NCBI RefSeq assembly: GCF_009730915.1
Contig: NC_052481.1
Span: forward strand, 2,418,001-2,482,000
Length of the DNA: 64,000 nt
Source of the DNA: Dioscorea cayenensis subsp. rotundata
Taxonomy: Eukaryota > Streptophyta > Magnoliopsida > Dioscoreales > Dioscoreaceae
Direction: 5' to 3'
Position 1 is the first letter of the stretch. Each line of letters begins with the position of its first letter. The notes under the pieces were generated by a model, which saw nothing but the letters and a program-made list of their open reading frames with translations, was not told where the DNA came from and made no database searches. Shown in pieces: positions 53,269 to 64,000 of the stretch. The translations under genes were made by a program, and so were the position numbers.

Positions 53269-56200
53269 ATGGAGCTCAGCCTCTTCTTCTCTCCTCTTCG
53301 ATGTCGCTCACTCCTCTCTCCACCCGAGAAACCCTATTTCGCCTCTCGCTTCTCACTTCCTCGCCCGTTCCCCGTCTTTCCCTCTCCAATCGATGCTTCT
53401 CGTGCCGCCACTAGGCTCCGATTCAAGCCTTCTTCTTGCTTGAGCCGTGCTGATGATGGGGAGAGGATCTCGGAGCTTCCGCCTTCTTCTTTGTCTGGTA
53501 GGGATTTAAATTCGGATTCTTTAAGTATTTGGAAGCAGATGAAGGATATTGCGCTGTTTGCTGGCCCTGCTACTGGGTTATGGATTTGCGGACCGCTTAT
53601 GAGCCTCATTGATACCATGGTTATTGGACAGGCTAGCTCTCTGGAGCTCGCGGCTTTGGGTAGTAGCTTCTTGTTCTTTATGTATTCTTTTTCATTTTTG
53701 GGTTATGTTCTTTTGATTTGGTGTTTTTTTTTTTTGGATGGATTAGGGCCTGGGACTGTGTTTTGTGATAATCTGTCTTACATCTTCATGTTCTTGTCCA
53801 TTGCCACTTCCAACATGGTTGCCACTTCACTTGCCAAGAAGGTCAGTTCTTTATCTTCATGTTGAAAAGGCTTGATAGTTGATATAACTGATGGTAATTT
53901 GGATTATCTGTATTTTCATGTAAAAGATGTGTTCTTTTTCTTTCAGCAAATTTATTATTGTTATCGTTATGTTGTAAAATTATAGTTTTTGATTATGGTG
54001 TGCATATTTTATATAAATTTATGTTGGGGGTATGGTATAGGTGATTCTATCAATGGTCGTATTAATGTAAACAGATAACACATAATACAGGATGAGAGTC
54101 TGGTTCAACATCAGATATCCATGTTGCTCTTTGTAGCTTTTGCTTGTGGGTTGGGGATGTTCTTGTTCACAAAAATACTTGGAACACGAGTCTTAGCTGG
54201 TGAGTAAAGTTTTTACTGTATTTCTTAATATTGCAGCTTGTGATTTCTTCTTTGCATTTGTTCTGATCGGCCTGATGTTCATATCCACTTTCTGATGTTT
54301 ATTTAAAACCAAGTCTATATGGTGTTTAACCATTTAATTATTTCTGATATTTCTTTTAAAATTCATGTGATTCAAATATTCCAGCAGTCATTTACCATTG
54401 GATGATACGGGTTATTGTCCATTTTCAGCTTTTACAGGGTTGGAGAATGTGCACATTCTTCCTGCCGCAGACACATATGTTCAGGTGACATTCATCTTGT
54501 TTGATAATATTCTGGAACATGCAATCTTGTCTAGTTATTACAGTTATGTGATGTGATTCTTCAAAATTGTAGGCTTTGTTTAAAAATAGAGGAATTTTTT
54601 TGCTGATTTAATTATATCTGAGGCTGTTTCATTCATTTGGAATGTTTGACTGGCTGTCTTTTTATTGTTAGTTACAAGCATACCAGGATTTTTGATAAAT
54701 TGATGTAGTGAAGTGTCTCGCATTACTGGTAATTAACCCTTTATGAGCTGTAGAAATAATGCTCCAGCTAATTGATATAGCCTGAAAAGTGTTTTGAAAC
54801 TATAATGCAGCTCATAAAAATCCTATTAAACTTTAATTGATGGAACATTAAGACCAAGAGGCAAATAAAACAATTAATGTAGGCTTAATTGCTTATCCAT
54901 TCAAACCATGAAATATTTTCTTATTTATGACTTATCTGATAGTATTAACCTTTAATATAGGGTTGAGTTTCCAATGCAATATTTTCTAGCATATTCATTG
55001 TTTGGTGAGATGGATATAGCAATTCAATCTTAGGTCGCTATAAATGATTTGTTTTTATAATTTAAGCATGTTCATGCGGTCATCCCATTTTTTTGGTTAA
55101 ATATGTTTACTGCTTTGTTTTTATAGTGTTGTCTTGTGTAGATTCGAGCTTTTGCATGGCCCGCTGTTCTTGTTGGTTTGGTTGCTCAAAGTGCTAGGTA
55201 TCAGTCAAACTTACATATCTCAACTAACCTTTTTTATGCAATGTTATCCACCATTGGTTCATTTTATGCTGGTGCTACATATGCCCCAATGTTTTTTTTC
55301 CTTCATACTGGGCGAAGGATTTGTATAGAAGTGATGCAAAATGCTATGTTGATGATTTTTGGTGCCATCTTTTTTCCAGTGCTAAGATTTGATTCACCTA
55401 ATTGGTGGACAATTTGTATGATTAAGGATAGATGATCAAATTAATCAGAAATTAGTATTTGATAGTTTAGCTAAAAATTCACACAAACTTGTGGATTTTT
55501 TGTGAATTCGATGAGAACATTTGACGCGTGCTAATAACACAATTTTGATTATTTATTAGCCATTGCTACATTTTGACATATTCCTTGTGTTCTTAAAAAG
55601 TTCCAAGAGAATGAAGCAGTGATCAAAATTTATATCTTTCGCCAAGAGAATGAAACAATTAGGTTCAATCTTGGTCATGTGGATGGTCGTTACTTTGCTA
55701 ATTTTGTTTTTCATGTGTTATTTTCTCACAGTTTAGGGATGAAAGATTCATGGGGGCCATTAAAGGCCTTGGTGGTTGCTAGTGCCATAAATGGTTTCGG
55801 TGATATATTTCTTTGTTGTATATGTCACTATGGCATTGCAGGCGCTGCATGGGCAACAATGGTCTCACAGGTAATTTGCTGTTGGTATTGCTTTCATATG
55901 AGGGGTTTTGTGGCTATTTGTTTACTCCTTTATTCCATTTGATTTTGGACCAAAAGGCTGATTAGTTTCATTAAAATGGCATTGATAGAGGTGCTTTGTC
56001 GACACAAAGCTTTCTCATTCTAGCAATATAATCCCATTGAAAATATGTTGTAACTTGTGATAAATCTCTTCGATCTTAAGTCTCTGGATTCAAATTACAT
56101 GCTGAATTCACATTTATAGCTTTTGTGTCATTTTCCTTTATTTTATCGGTAAATTGTGCAAACAAATGTTCAACATCAGGTAATGAAAAATTTTGGCTTA

Positions 56201-59200
56201 GTGGGAAGATCCACAGGAAATTTTTTGGGCTTAACTCTTTTATTTAAGGCCTTTTTCTGGACTATGAAAATTTATTGTTCTAGAATTCAACCAAGATGTG
56301 CTTTCCAGATGTCTATTGTTGTTTGACCCTTCTTCTCATTTAATAACCTACTTTGCCGCTGTTCTTATCAGGTTGTTGCAGCTTTTGTGATGATGTGGTC
56401 ACTACACAAGAAAGGTTTTAAGGCATTTTCAATGTCCATTCCATCACCACGAGAACTTGTCCAGATTTTTGAGATTGCTGCCCCTGTGTTTATAACAATG
56501 ACATCAAAGGTTTCTTGCTGTTTTTGGAATTTCTATTGTATTAGTTGCTTATCCTTTTCTTCTGTAGCTGAGATTTTATGTCCCATAGGTAGCCTTCTAT
56601 TCAATTCTCATATATGCAGCCACTTCAATGGGAACTATGACCCTTGCAGCTCATCAGGTTGTTTCATTTTTTCAGTAATGCAAATATAGCTGTTTTTTCT
56701 TTCATATATTGTGTTGTTATGCTTTAGAAGCTCTTTTGATAATGTGTACTTAATTGTAGGTTATGATTAATGTCTTCTGCACATGTACTGTATGGGGCGA
56801 ACCACTGTCACAAACAGCCCAATCTTTCATGCCAGAGCTCATGCATGGAGTTAGCCGGAGTTTAACGAAGGTCTGAGATACCTTCTATTTAAATTGTTTC
56901 CCACTTGATATGAATATGTTGTACTATAGATAAAGTATTTTCTACATGACAGAATTTTCCAATGGTTTGGTAGAACCTAAAAAGAACATCTTTCATCATA
57001 AAAGGTAAAATTTGAAATTCAATACTTTGTCATAAAAAGCATTTACATAGAAGGCATTGTGCATGGAAATGAGAAAATGAGAACCTGAATTTTTTATCAT
57101 CTTGTAAGGCAAAATATTGTCAACTGATCTCTTTGTGATCCAATATTGTGTTCATTTTTGTGTTAACTCATTCTACTAGTATGTTATTTTTTCCCTCAAA
57201 AAATCCATTTTTCACTGGATTCTTACATCTGAATATTCCTTGGCTTATCCCTCATAATAGATCTTGAGCTTCTACAACCTCATTGTTATTAGATTATTGT
57301 GGAGGCTAGTGTGGTCAGGATGAATTTTATGTAATTGTGCAAACCACATATAAGAAGAGATTGTTTCAATCAGAACCTTGTATCTTTTTCATGGAGTTAG
57401 GAGTTATATATGCTCCATCATGTTGTTACAATGGAAACATAAGCTAGTTTTAGACACGAAAATAGTTGAAGCAAAAGAGAATTTATCAAATGCTAATACT
57501 CAATGGCTGTCGAACTTGGTGTCCTTGTAAGAAATTGTCAATTTTCAAATTATCTCTTCTTAATTCCTGCATTACTTGTGACTGTTTCTTCAACTTGGTC
57601 TTATTTTGTGCACATAAAAGTATGAGGACAATCCCAACAAATGTTAATCTGTTGTCATAATAGTAAGGCATGTTTTGATGAACTTGATTTTACCTTATTA
57701 GAAAATGTTGTTAATTGCATCACTTCCTGTTGTCATTTAAAATCTTTATTGTGTGCTGGCTGTTTCTTATAAAGCTTTTAAGTTTCCTTGTTTCTGTTCT
57801 GCCCTTTTCAAAGATTAGTTTTTCTGCTTTGTGTTTGGCTGTTGAAATTTATTTTCCAAAAAGTAAATGATAAGTGACTGAAGGTTACATTTATACTTTT
57901 ATTACTCGAAACGTGTGTAATTCTGTGATATATATGAGTCCACATCACTTTTCTGACATGGGTGGATATTAGGCACGAACGTTATTGAAGTCGCTTGTAA
58001 TAATTGGGGCTATAATCGGAGTGACATTAGGAGTTATTGGAACATCTGTTCCATGGCTTTTCCCCAGACTCTTCACGGGTGATCAGATAGTTATTGGAGA
58101 GGTTAGTGCTATCATGTTCTTCTGCTTTTCCTGTTAATGCTGTCGGTGTTATTTGTTTTAGAAACTCAGAATTATTACTTAGTGCATTGATGACCATTCA
58201 AGTTATCTCAAGATAGTGATGTTACCAAACTTGAGGAAAGTCAATGAGTTGCAAAGTCTACTTGGTAAACCTGCTTTTTACAATATAGCATTTTTCATTA
58301 TTCTGTCACTGAAAATTTGGCAGCTATTGATGAGGGTGATATGTATAAAATGGCTTAATCAACAAAATTTACTGGCAAGTGGCTTTTGTAGATTTACTGC
58401 CATCCGGTCATTTTAGGAAAATTGTATATATGATTATGATTGTAAATCTTATCTTTTCTGGAAAATGAAGTTTAGCATAATTATTGTTGATAAAATGTAA
58501 ATAACCTATTCTGAATTTCTTTTCTTTCTTTTTTTTTCAATTGAACTTCTTATATGTATTTGTGCATGGAACTTTTTTTTAGGTGTATGCCTTTTCACTA
58601 TAGTTCAATTCATCCCTTTATGTTTCATCAACAAAACATCCAGTATGAAGGACAGAAATCAAGACATTGTAGCTGACTGAGTCTTTTCTTACTTTGTGAA
58701 GATGTTTAGGTGTTCTTTGTACCTTGTTTTTTGGTTTTCCCTTTCCTTTTGCTCGTAAGTGTATATAAATTTTTCTCAGTGATAAACATGCAGATGCATA
58801 AAGTGTTGCTACCGTATTTTATTGCTTTGATGGTGACACCTTCAACACATAGCCTTGAAGGAACCTTACTGGTATGTTGATTTAGGCTTCTTTGCTAACT
58901 TTTTCTTTTCTAATTATTAATCTGACAAGTAAAAAAAAAATTATATTGCAAAGCTACCACTGAAGTCCCATTTTATTTAAGAAACATCTTCTGTCGTAAA
59001 TACTCTGATAATGCATCATTTGGAAAAGAAATTAGGGACTATGTTAGCATTTTTTGCTTTTCTTTCCTCTAAATGAAAGTTCGATCATGGAAAGATAAGT
59101 TTTAAGAGATGGATATGAGGAAGGCTTTAAAATTTTCAGTTTGTGAGCCTGCAATCCTTGTCAGCAATTACCGGTGAATGTGATTTTTGTATCTTAATGT

Positions 59201-60304
59201 ATGCATGCATCTAAAAGCTTTATTTTGAATGTTATTTTGTATCTATTCTCTTCAAATATACCTTATTTTTGAATACTAGCTTCTGTCTAAAAGCTTTATT
59301 TCCTGTTCTCTCATACAATCAGTTTTTATCCTACAAACTACGAAATCTTTTACATCTACAGGCTGGAAGGGACTTCAAGTTTCTGAGCTTGTCAATGACT
59401 GGATGCTTTTGTTTTGGTGGCCTGCTAGTATTGGTATGATATTACAGTTTCTCCTTAAGCATACCAAATTCAAGGATGTATATGATGCACTCTTTTCTTT
59501 TTCCTTGGGCAATCATTGGTTTGCATCTGTTTACTATTGATGAGACTGAATAAAGCAGTTAGTCCCTTTTTCCTGCAGCTTTGTACGCTCATCACTGTTA
59601 AGGAAACTTCTAGTCCATCAATGGATCTAATAACTTGAAGAACAGTTGTGCTTTTGATCTTGATTACATTACAGACTGAGGCACTACCTAAAACAAGTGA
59701 AGGATTATTAGGGTTTTCAACCTACTCTTATGCAGTAAACTGAGTAAAATCCTAGTTAGTGATGAGGTTGAAATGCCCCTAGATTTATCATGAACGTGTA
59801 CTCCTACTCTTAGGAAGCACACTTTTTTAATCTTTCATTTATTTCTGACTATAATGATGAGTTTTTTGTTCTTTTCTCTTCTAACATGGAGATTTAAATG
59901 AATATGATGTCATTCCTTGTAAGGCACCTTGATTAAATAAAATTAGATGATTTCTTTTCAACGACGTAATGCATAATTTACCATATCATGAAATTTCAAT
60001 GAAATATTTCAACTGTCATTATTTTTCCTTGTCAGCTTGCATGCAATAGAGGTTATGGTTTGCCGTCATGCTGGTGGGCGCTAGCAGGATTTCAATGGGT
60101 ATTGTTTTTGCATAATATCATCACGAATTAAGTTCAACATTGATTAATATAAATATTAATATTAGGCAGTGCTAAGTATTTGAAGATGCATTCATTTTAC
60201 AGGCGCGGTTCTCGCTTGCCTTACAAAGACTCATCTCACCGCGTGGCATGTTATTCAATGAGGACTACTACCAAGCCAATTTTGCGAGGTTGAAGGCCAC
60301 GTAA
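53269..60304 (+). CDS. Plastid MATE-family transporter, EDS5/EDS5H type
   Basis: Fourteen exons, 535 aa: 53269-53659, 53747-53841, 54091-54199, 54429-54484, 55142-55197, 55732-55870, 56372-56509, 56589-56657, 56760-56870, 57973-58101, 58794-58871, 59362-59433, 60036-60098, 60203-60304. The first 70 residues are Ser/Arg/Pro-rich with few acidic residues, as in a chloroplast transit peptide. The MATE fold follows: [20 protein letters not shown], then [77 protein letters not shown] and [19 protein letters not shown]; about twelve membrane helices in two halves. These match Arabidopsis EDS5 and EDS5H. EDS5 exports isochorismate from plastids for salicylic acid synthesis; EDS5H is its relative. 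Which of the two this corresponds to is unresolved, and a single copy could predate their split. Confidence 0.92.
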
Positions 60305-61075
60305 CTCGAACTTTTTAGGGAAGTCAATTGATTGGTGATATTTGATCTTAGGTGGTTAATATGGTTATTTATTTCTGCTTTGGAAAAAAAAACCTTTGAT
60401 CTTGGAGTTGGGAAGAAAATGAGATGTCAATTCTCTTATTGTAAAGGTGGCTGCTCTGATACTCTGAAGTGGTGGTTAGTTTGAATGTTAAGAAAAGAAG
60501 AAGAGGAAGAAGTATTTTTGGTTTGTTGTTTAAGCTGAAGTGGTTGCCCAAAGCAGAGTATATATTGCTTGTAATATTTACTTATTTATTTGTTATAACA
60601 TTTTAAAAAGGAAGTGAACAAAGCAACTTAAGGGGATCATTTCACTTTTAGTTTTTTACTGGCAAATTCAATATCAAAGTTTTAAGTGGGGTATTTTTTT
60701 TTTTTACCTTGGAAATATTTTGTGCATACTTAGATTTCTGTAGATATTTTTATGGTATAAAATTTGATAACATACTTTTTTTTTTTAGAGTTAGTTTTGT
60801 TGTAGTATTCGCTGCTCTAATTAATTGTCGTTTTTTTTTGCAAGTTGTAGTTGGTTGTTTGTTTGTTTTTTTACATCGTTCATACGTAAGGACATACCAG
60901 TTAAAGTTGATTTTTTTTTTTGTTAAATTTTTTTTGCCAAACTATAAAAATATCTTGTTTTGATCGTATAATTTTTTATATTTAAATAATGATATGGTGA
61001 CAGATGACTCATAATAAAGTTTCACTTGATTTGATTTGAGAATAAAATCTCATGATTTAGAGTAAATTTAATCTC

Positions 61076-61116
<41 letters not shown>

Positions 61117-62000
61117 TTGTTTTAAATTTACCTTTATTTTATACCAAGTTGTGAAATTACTTATTTATTGAGTTTAAAAATAAAAACAATCAAATTCACA
61201 AGTCTTGCATTTGATTTATGGAATTCATATTCATGTATGTCCTTAAGGAAACACATGTTTGAACTTTTAAAGAATGTAATCATCAACACTCATTTATTAA
61301 AACCATAAAAAGAACATGCAATGTATGAACAACTATTAAACTGAATTATTGGTAACAAGTTCCCATTATATTCAAAATTCCAAGCAGATCATAACATAAT
61401 CTTTTGGTATCTAATTATAAAAATAATAATAAAAAAAATTAATAAATGAAACACAGTAAGACAAGGCTCACCTTTTTCTCTTACTTTGACTTTGAATTTT
61501 CAAGTTGATTTTATTGCATTTCAACTTTCAACATCATCTTTATCTCATGGCCGCAATTTCAATAGGAAAAAAAGTAATAATATGAAACAATGTGCCATGA
61601 TATGCATTTTTAATTATTATTTATTATAAATTATTTAGTTTCTTCAATTGAGATAGTTGAGCATCAATAGAGATTGTTCAAACCTATATCATACATTCAT
61701 ACTCACAATGCTTCCCATTAATTAATTAATCAATTAATTACTTATATAATTTTGAAGTTTAATGTTTATTAATGTTTAGTTACTTTGATCTCTTGTTCAT
61801 TTTTTTTTTGGGGTTTAATTTAATTATTCATTCTAATAATACATGGTCAAAGTAAATGGCTGTGTTTTGATAGCCCTATTTATTTATTTTTTTAAAAAAA
61901 AACCTTTTAATTTTTTGAATTAAAGAGCATTTACAACTAGAAATAAAATAGTATACATGCACACACATCTAGAACTATACAAACTTTTAGGGTGTGTTTG
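60305..62000. other. 3' UTR and AT-rich spacer with a (TTA)n microsatellite
   Basis: The 3' end of the MATE transcript is followed by AT-rich DNA. A (TTA)n microsatellite of about 13 units lies near 61076-61116. The short ORFs show no domain. Confidence 0.55.
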
Positions 62001-62140
62001 TTTGCGTGTGTTTCCAATTACATGTAATTGGAAATACGGCACTTTTAAAAAACTGATGTTTGTTTAGATGTAGTTGCAAATCCAAATGTAATTGCAAATA
62101 ACCCCAAACCCATTATCAGCTGTGTTTTGAATTACGGTTA
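61991..62140 (+). mobile_element. Possible end of a DNA transposon
   Basis: GGGTGTGTTTGTTTGCGTGT followed by the palindrome CCAATTACATGTAATTGG resembles the terminal repeats of plant hAT or Harbinger-type MITEs. No matching inverted end was found before the window stops, so the element is unproven. Confidence 0.35.
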
Positions 62141-62247
62141 AATCCACCGTAATACCAAATGCAATGTAATTCAAAAGCTTTTCATGCTTTTGTCTGCTTA
62201 CCCCCTTTTGAGAAACCAACCTTTCTTCATCATCGCTGGTCATCCTC

Positions 62248-62560
62248 TTGTCGCCTCGCCGGAACCACTGCAGCCAAAATTCGGAGGAGATCGGTCGCGA
62301 AGGACACCTCAGCCCGTCGTGTTTTTCTCCTGTTCGTCGCCGGAACCACAGTAGCAACAACAACAAAACTTTGGAGTAGATCTGCCATCAACGACACCCT
62401 ATCCTGAGCTACTCTTCCCCTGTCGCGTCGCCGGAACCCGCAGCAGCAACAACAACAAAAATAAGGAGGAGAACGGTTGTGAAGAACTCCCTAGCTCGTA
62501 GTGATTTTCTCCTCTTCTTCTCTAGAACCGCAGCAGCAGAGATCGTGCTCTTCTCTTGTA
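62248..62560 (+). repeat. Minisatellite, about 80-90 bp unit, four copies
   Basis: A unit with TCGCCGGAACC, then GCAGCARCAACAACAA, a GGAGgAGA-like stretch and TTTTCTCCT recurs at about 62251, 62332, 62421 and 62512 (spacings 81, 89, 91). It is GC-richer than the flanks. The ORFs that run through it on both strands are a by-product of the repeat. Confidence 0.7.
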
Positions 62561-62599
62561 CTATCTGGTTTGTCCCCGAGATTCTGGACGTGCCAAGAG

Positions 62600-63897
62600 A
62601 GTTGTTGAATTGGTTGGGAAGTCGTCACATTTTGGCACAGCAACTGATGATGGTGCTTGCTCCCCTTGTCAGAGCCTGAACTTTGATAAAGTACAATAGT
62701 AAGATGAATTTCATCCAATGCTATTTTCTATAAGGAGTTGCTTAATCTAGTGATGAAGTATATTTTTGTGAATTTTTTTGAGTTGCATGTGTGGATTGGC
62801 TTCGTGATTCTCCGTGGTTTTGAGGTTCCGAGATTTTTTTCATGTCTAGTGAATTTATCTAGTCTCTCTATGCTTGCAGACACCATTATTCAAATCTTGA
62901 GCATTTGTAACTATGGAATGGGCCAAAAAGTTTATCTTGGCCCTTCAAACATTTTCTAGGGAATATTATGTCATTTAGTCCGATATTTCCTTCTTTGAAT
63001 GTTAGTATTTCATATAGTTGTGATTTTCCAAGTGATGGGTACGTTTGGTATGCCTCTTGCAGTATTAGTTCTAATCATTTTAAGGTTAATTTGGATCTCA
63101 GATAGCAACACCATTTTGCATTAACTGAATATTGAGATCACAAAATTGTTCTTTTAATAACATAAATTATTGAAAGGTATAGGACTTAATCTAAAACTTC
63201 AGGAATTCTAAAACAAACCGTCCAATAGATGATTATCAAATTTCATCAAGCCCAAATTAGTCAAATAACTCCACAAATCCTTAAAAATATTACTAAACAT
63301 CAAATTATTAAGCTCGTCAACAAATCAGCCTAGGTGTGGGACCTGTTATGTTGTTCTCTATTCAAACACAACATAACACTACATTCATCTTAATTTCCAA
63401 GTCAAACAAAAAAGAAAGCTCTTGTGTACTTATCATTCAGTAAGGAATTCGTGCTGCAAGGAATATTGAATGAGTCATTAATGCGTATTATGTTCTAATT
63501 AGTGATGAATATATGTAGCTGTACAACAAGGACAACCATTTAAATATGAAGAAAAAGCAAAGTAGAAGCAATAAATTGTAGAGGACGAATAATAATTTAT
63601 ATTCCTCATTTTTTTCCCGATATGCCAATAAATGCACTATAGAACGAAAGAACATTGTTGATCTTTACTTATAGATCTTGTTTAACCGACACCCATTTAA
63701 CTACAAAAATCTAAGGATTTAGAATTATAGACAAACAAAAATATTGATCTCAAAGCATCATCTTACATGCATATGCTCTTTGTTCCCATTTAACATCAGA
63801 ATTCAATAAAGATATTACCAAACATGTTGTCACACCCAAGTGCCTCCAAATATCATGTTTCTACTGATATTATTTGAATAGAAATGAACATATATGG

Positions 63898-63941
<44 letters not shown>

Positions 63942-64000
63942 GTGATCGAGTGGTTAATTTGAACATTAACTAACGACTACTAACTATTATTTTAGATGGA
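62600..64000. other. Intergenic DNA to the window edge
   Basis: No gene recognised. A compound (CA)n(TA)n microsatellite spans about 63899-63941. The window ends within this spacer. Confidence 0.5.

Noticed and set aside
62064-62718. Overlapping ORFs on both strands near 62.1-62.7 kb
   Set aside because: They are produced by the GC-richer minisatellite; the repeats read open in several frames with no conserved protein.

Overview
The window is nuclear DNA from a flowering plant. The genes are split by many short AT-rich introns, the intergenic DNA is AT-rich and full of degraded transposable elements, and every gene belongs to a land-plant family. The species cannot be named from sequence alone. 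The low-GC introns argue against a grass; a non-grass monocot or a eudicot is a low-confidence guess.

Seven protein-coding genes were rebuilt exon by exon, and in each one the exon lengths keep the reading frame to the stop. Minus strand, left third: a kinesin-7 motor (278-4004, 911 aa), a secreted GH9 endo-1,4-beta-glucanase (7345-11169, 510 aa) and a UPF0183/PHAF1-like protein (15178-21526, about 416-418 aa). Plus strand, right two thirds: a very large PHD-SWIB-Plus3-GYF-CCCH chromatin/small-RNA protein of the NERD/C3H44 type (29288-43805, 2018 aa), a small DUF8204-type protein (45348-48026, 197 aa), a mitochondrial DUF1640 coiled-coil membrane protein (49282-52024, 223 aa) and a plastid MATE transporter of the EDS5/EDS5H type (53269-60304, 535 aa).

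The genes do not form an operon or one pathway. Their order is informative, though. Arabidopsis, as I recall it, carries subsets of the same order on three chromosomes, so the window looks like an unfractionated copy of an ancestral block.

The 7.5 kb between the UPF0183 gene and the CCCH gene (21.7-29.2 kb) is a transposon nest. It holds a probable solo LTR with a second solo LTR inside it, a tRNA-derived SINE, and a 2.9 kb Pack-MULE with perfect 9-bp target duplications. The Pack-MULE has captured the 3' end of a 5-oxoprolinase gene, now broken by a frameshift and a stop, and a 1.45 kb solo LTR has later landed in its right terminal repeat. Intron 5 of the CCCH gene holds a decayed LINE and a foldback MITE.

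Splice-site features stand out. There is a U12-type AT-AC intron in the CCCH gene, and a GC-AG intron in each of three different genes. Other points are a 72-bp (24-codon) in-frame tandem array and a GW/WG-rich C-terminal half in the CCCH protein, and several minisatellites. No CRISPR array, operon, tRNA or rRNA gene was seen.
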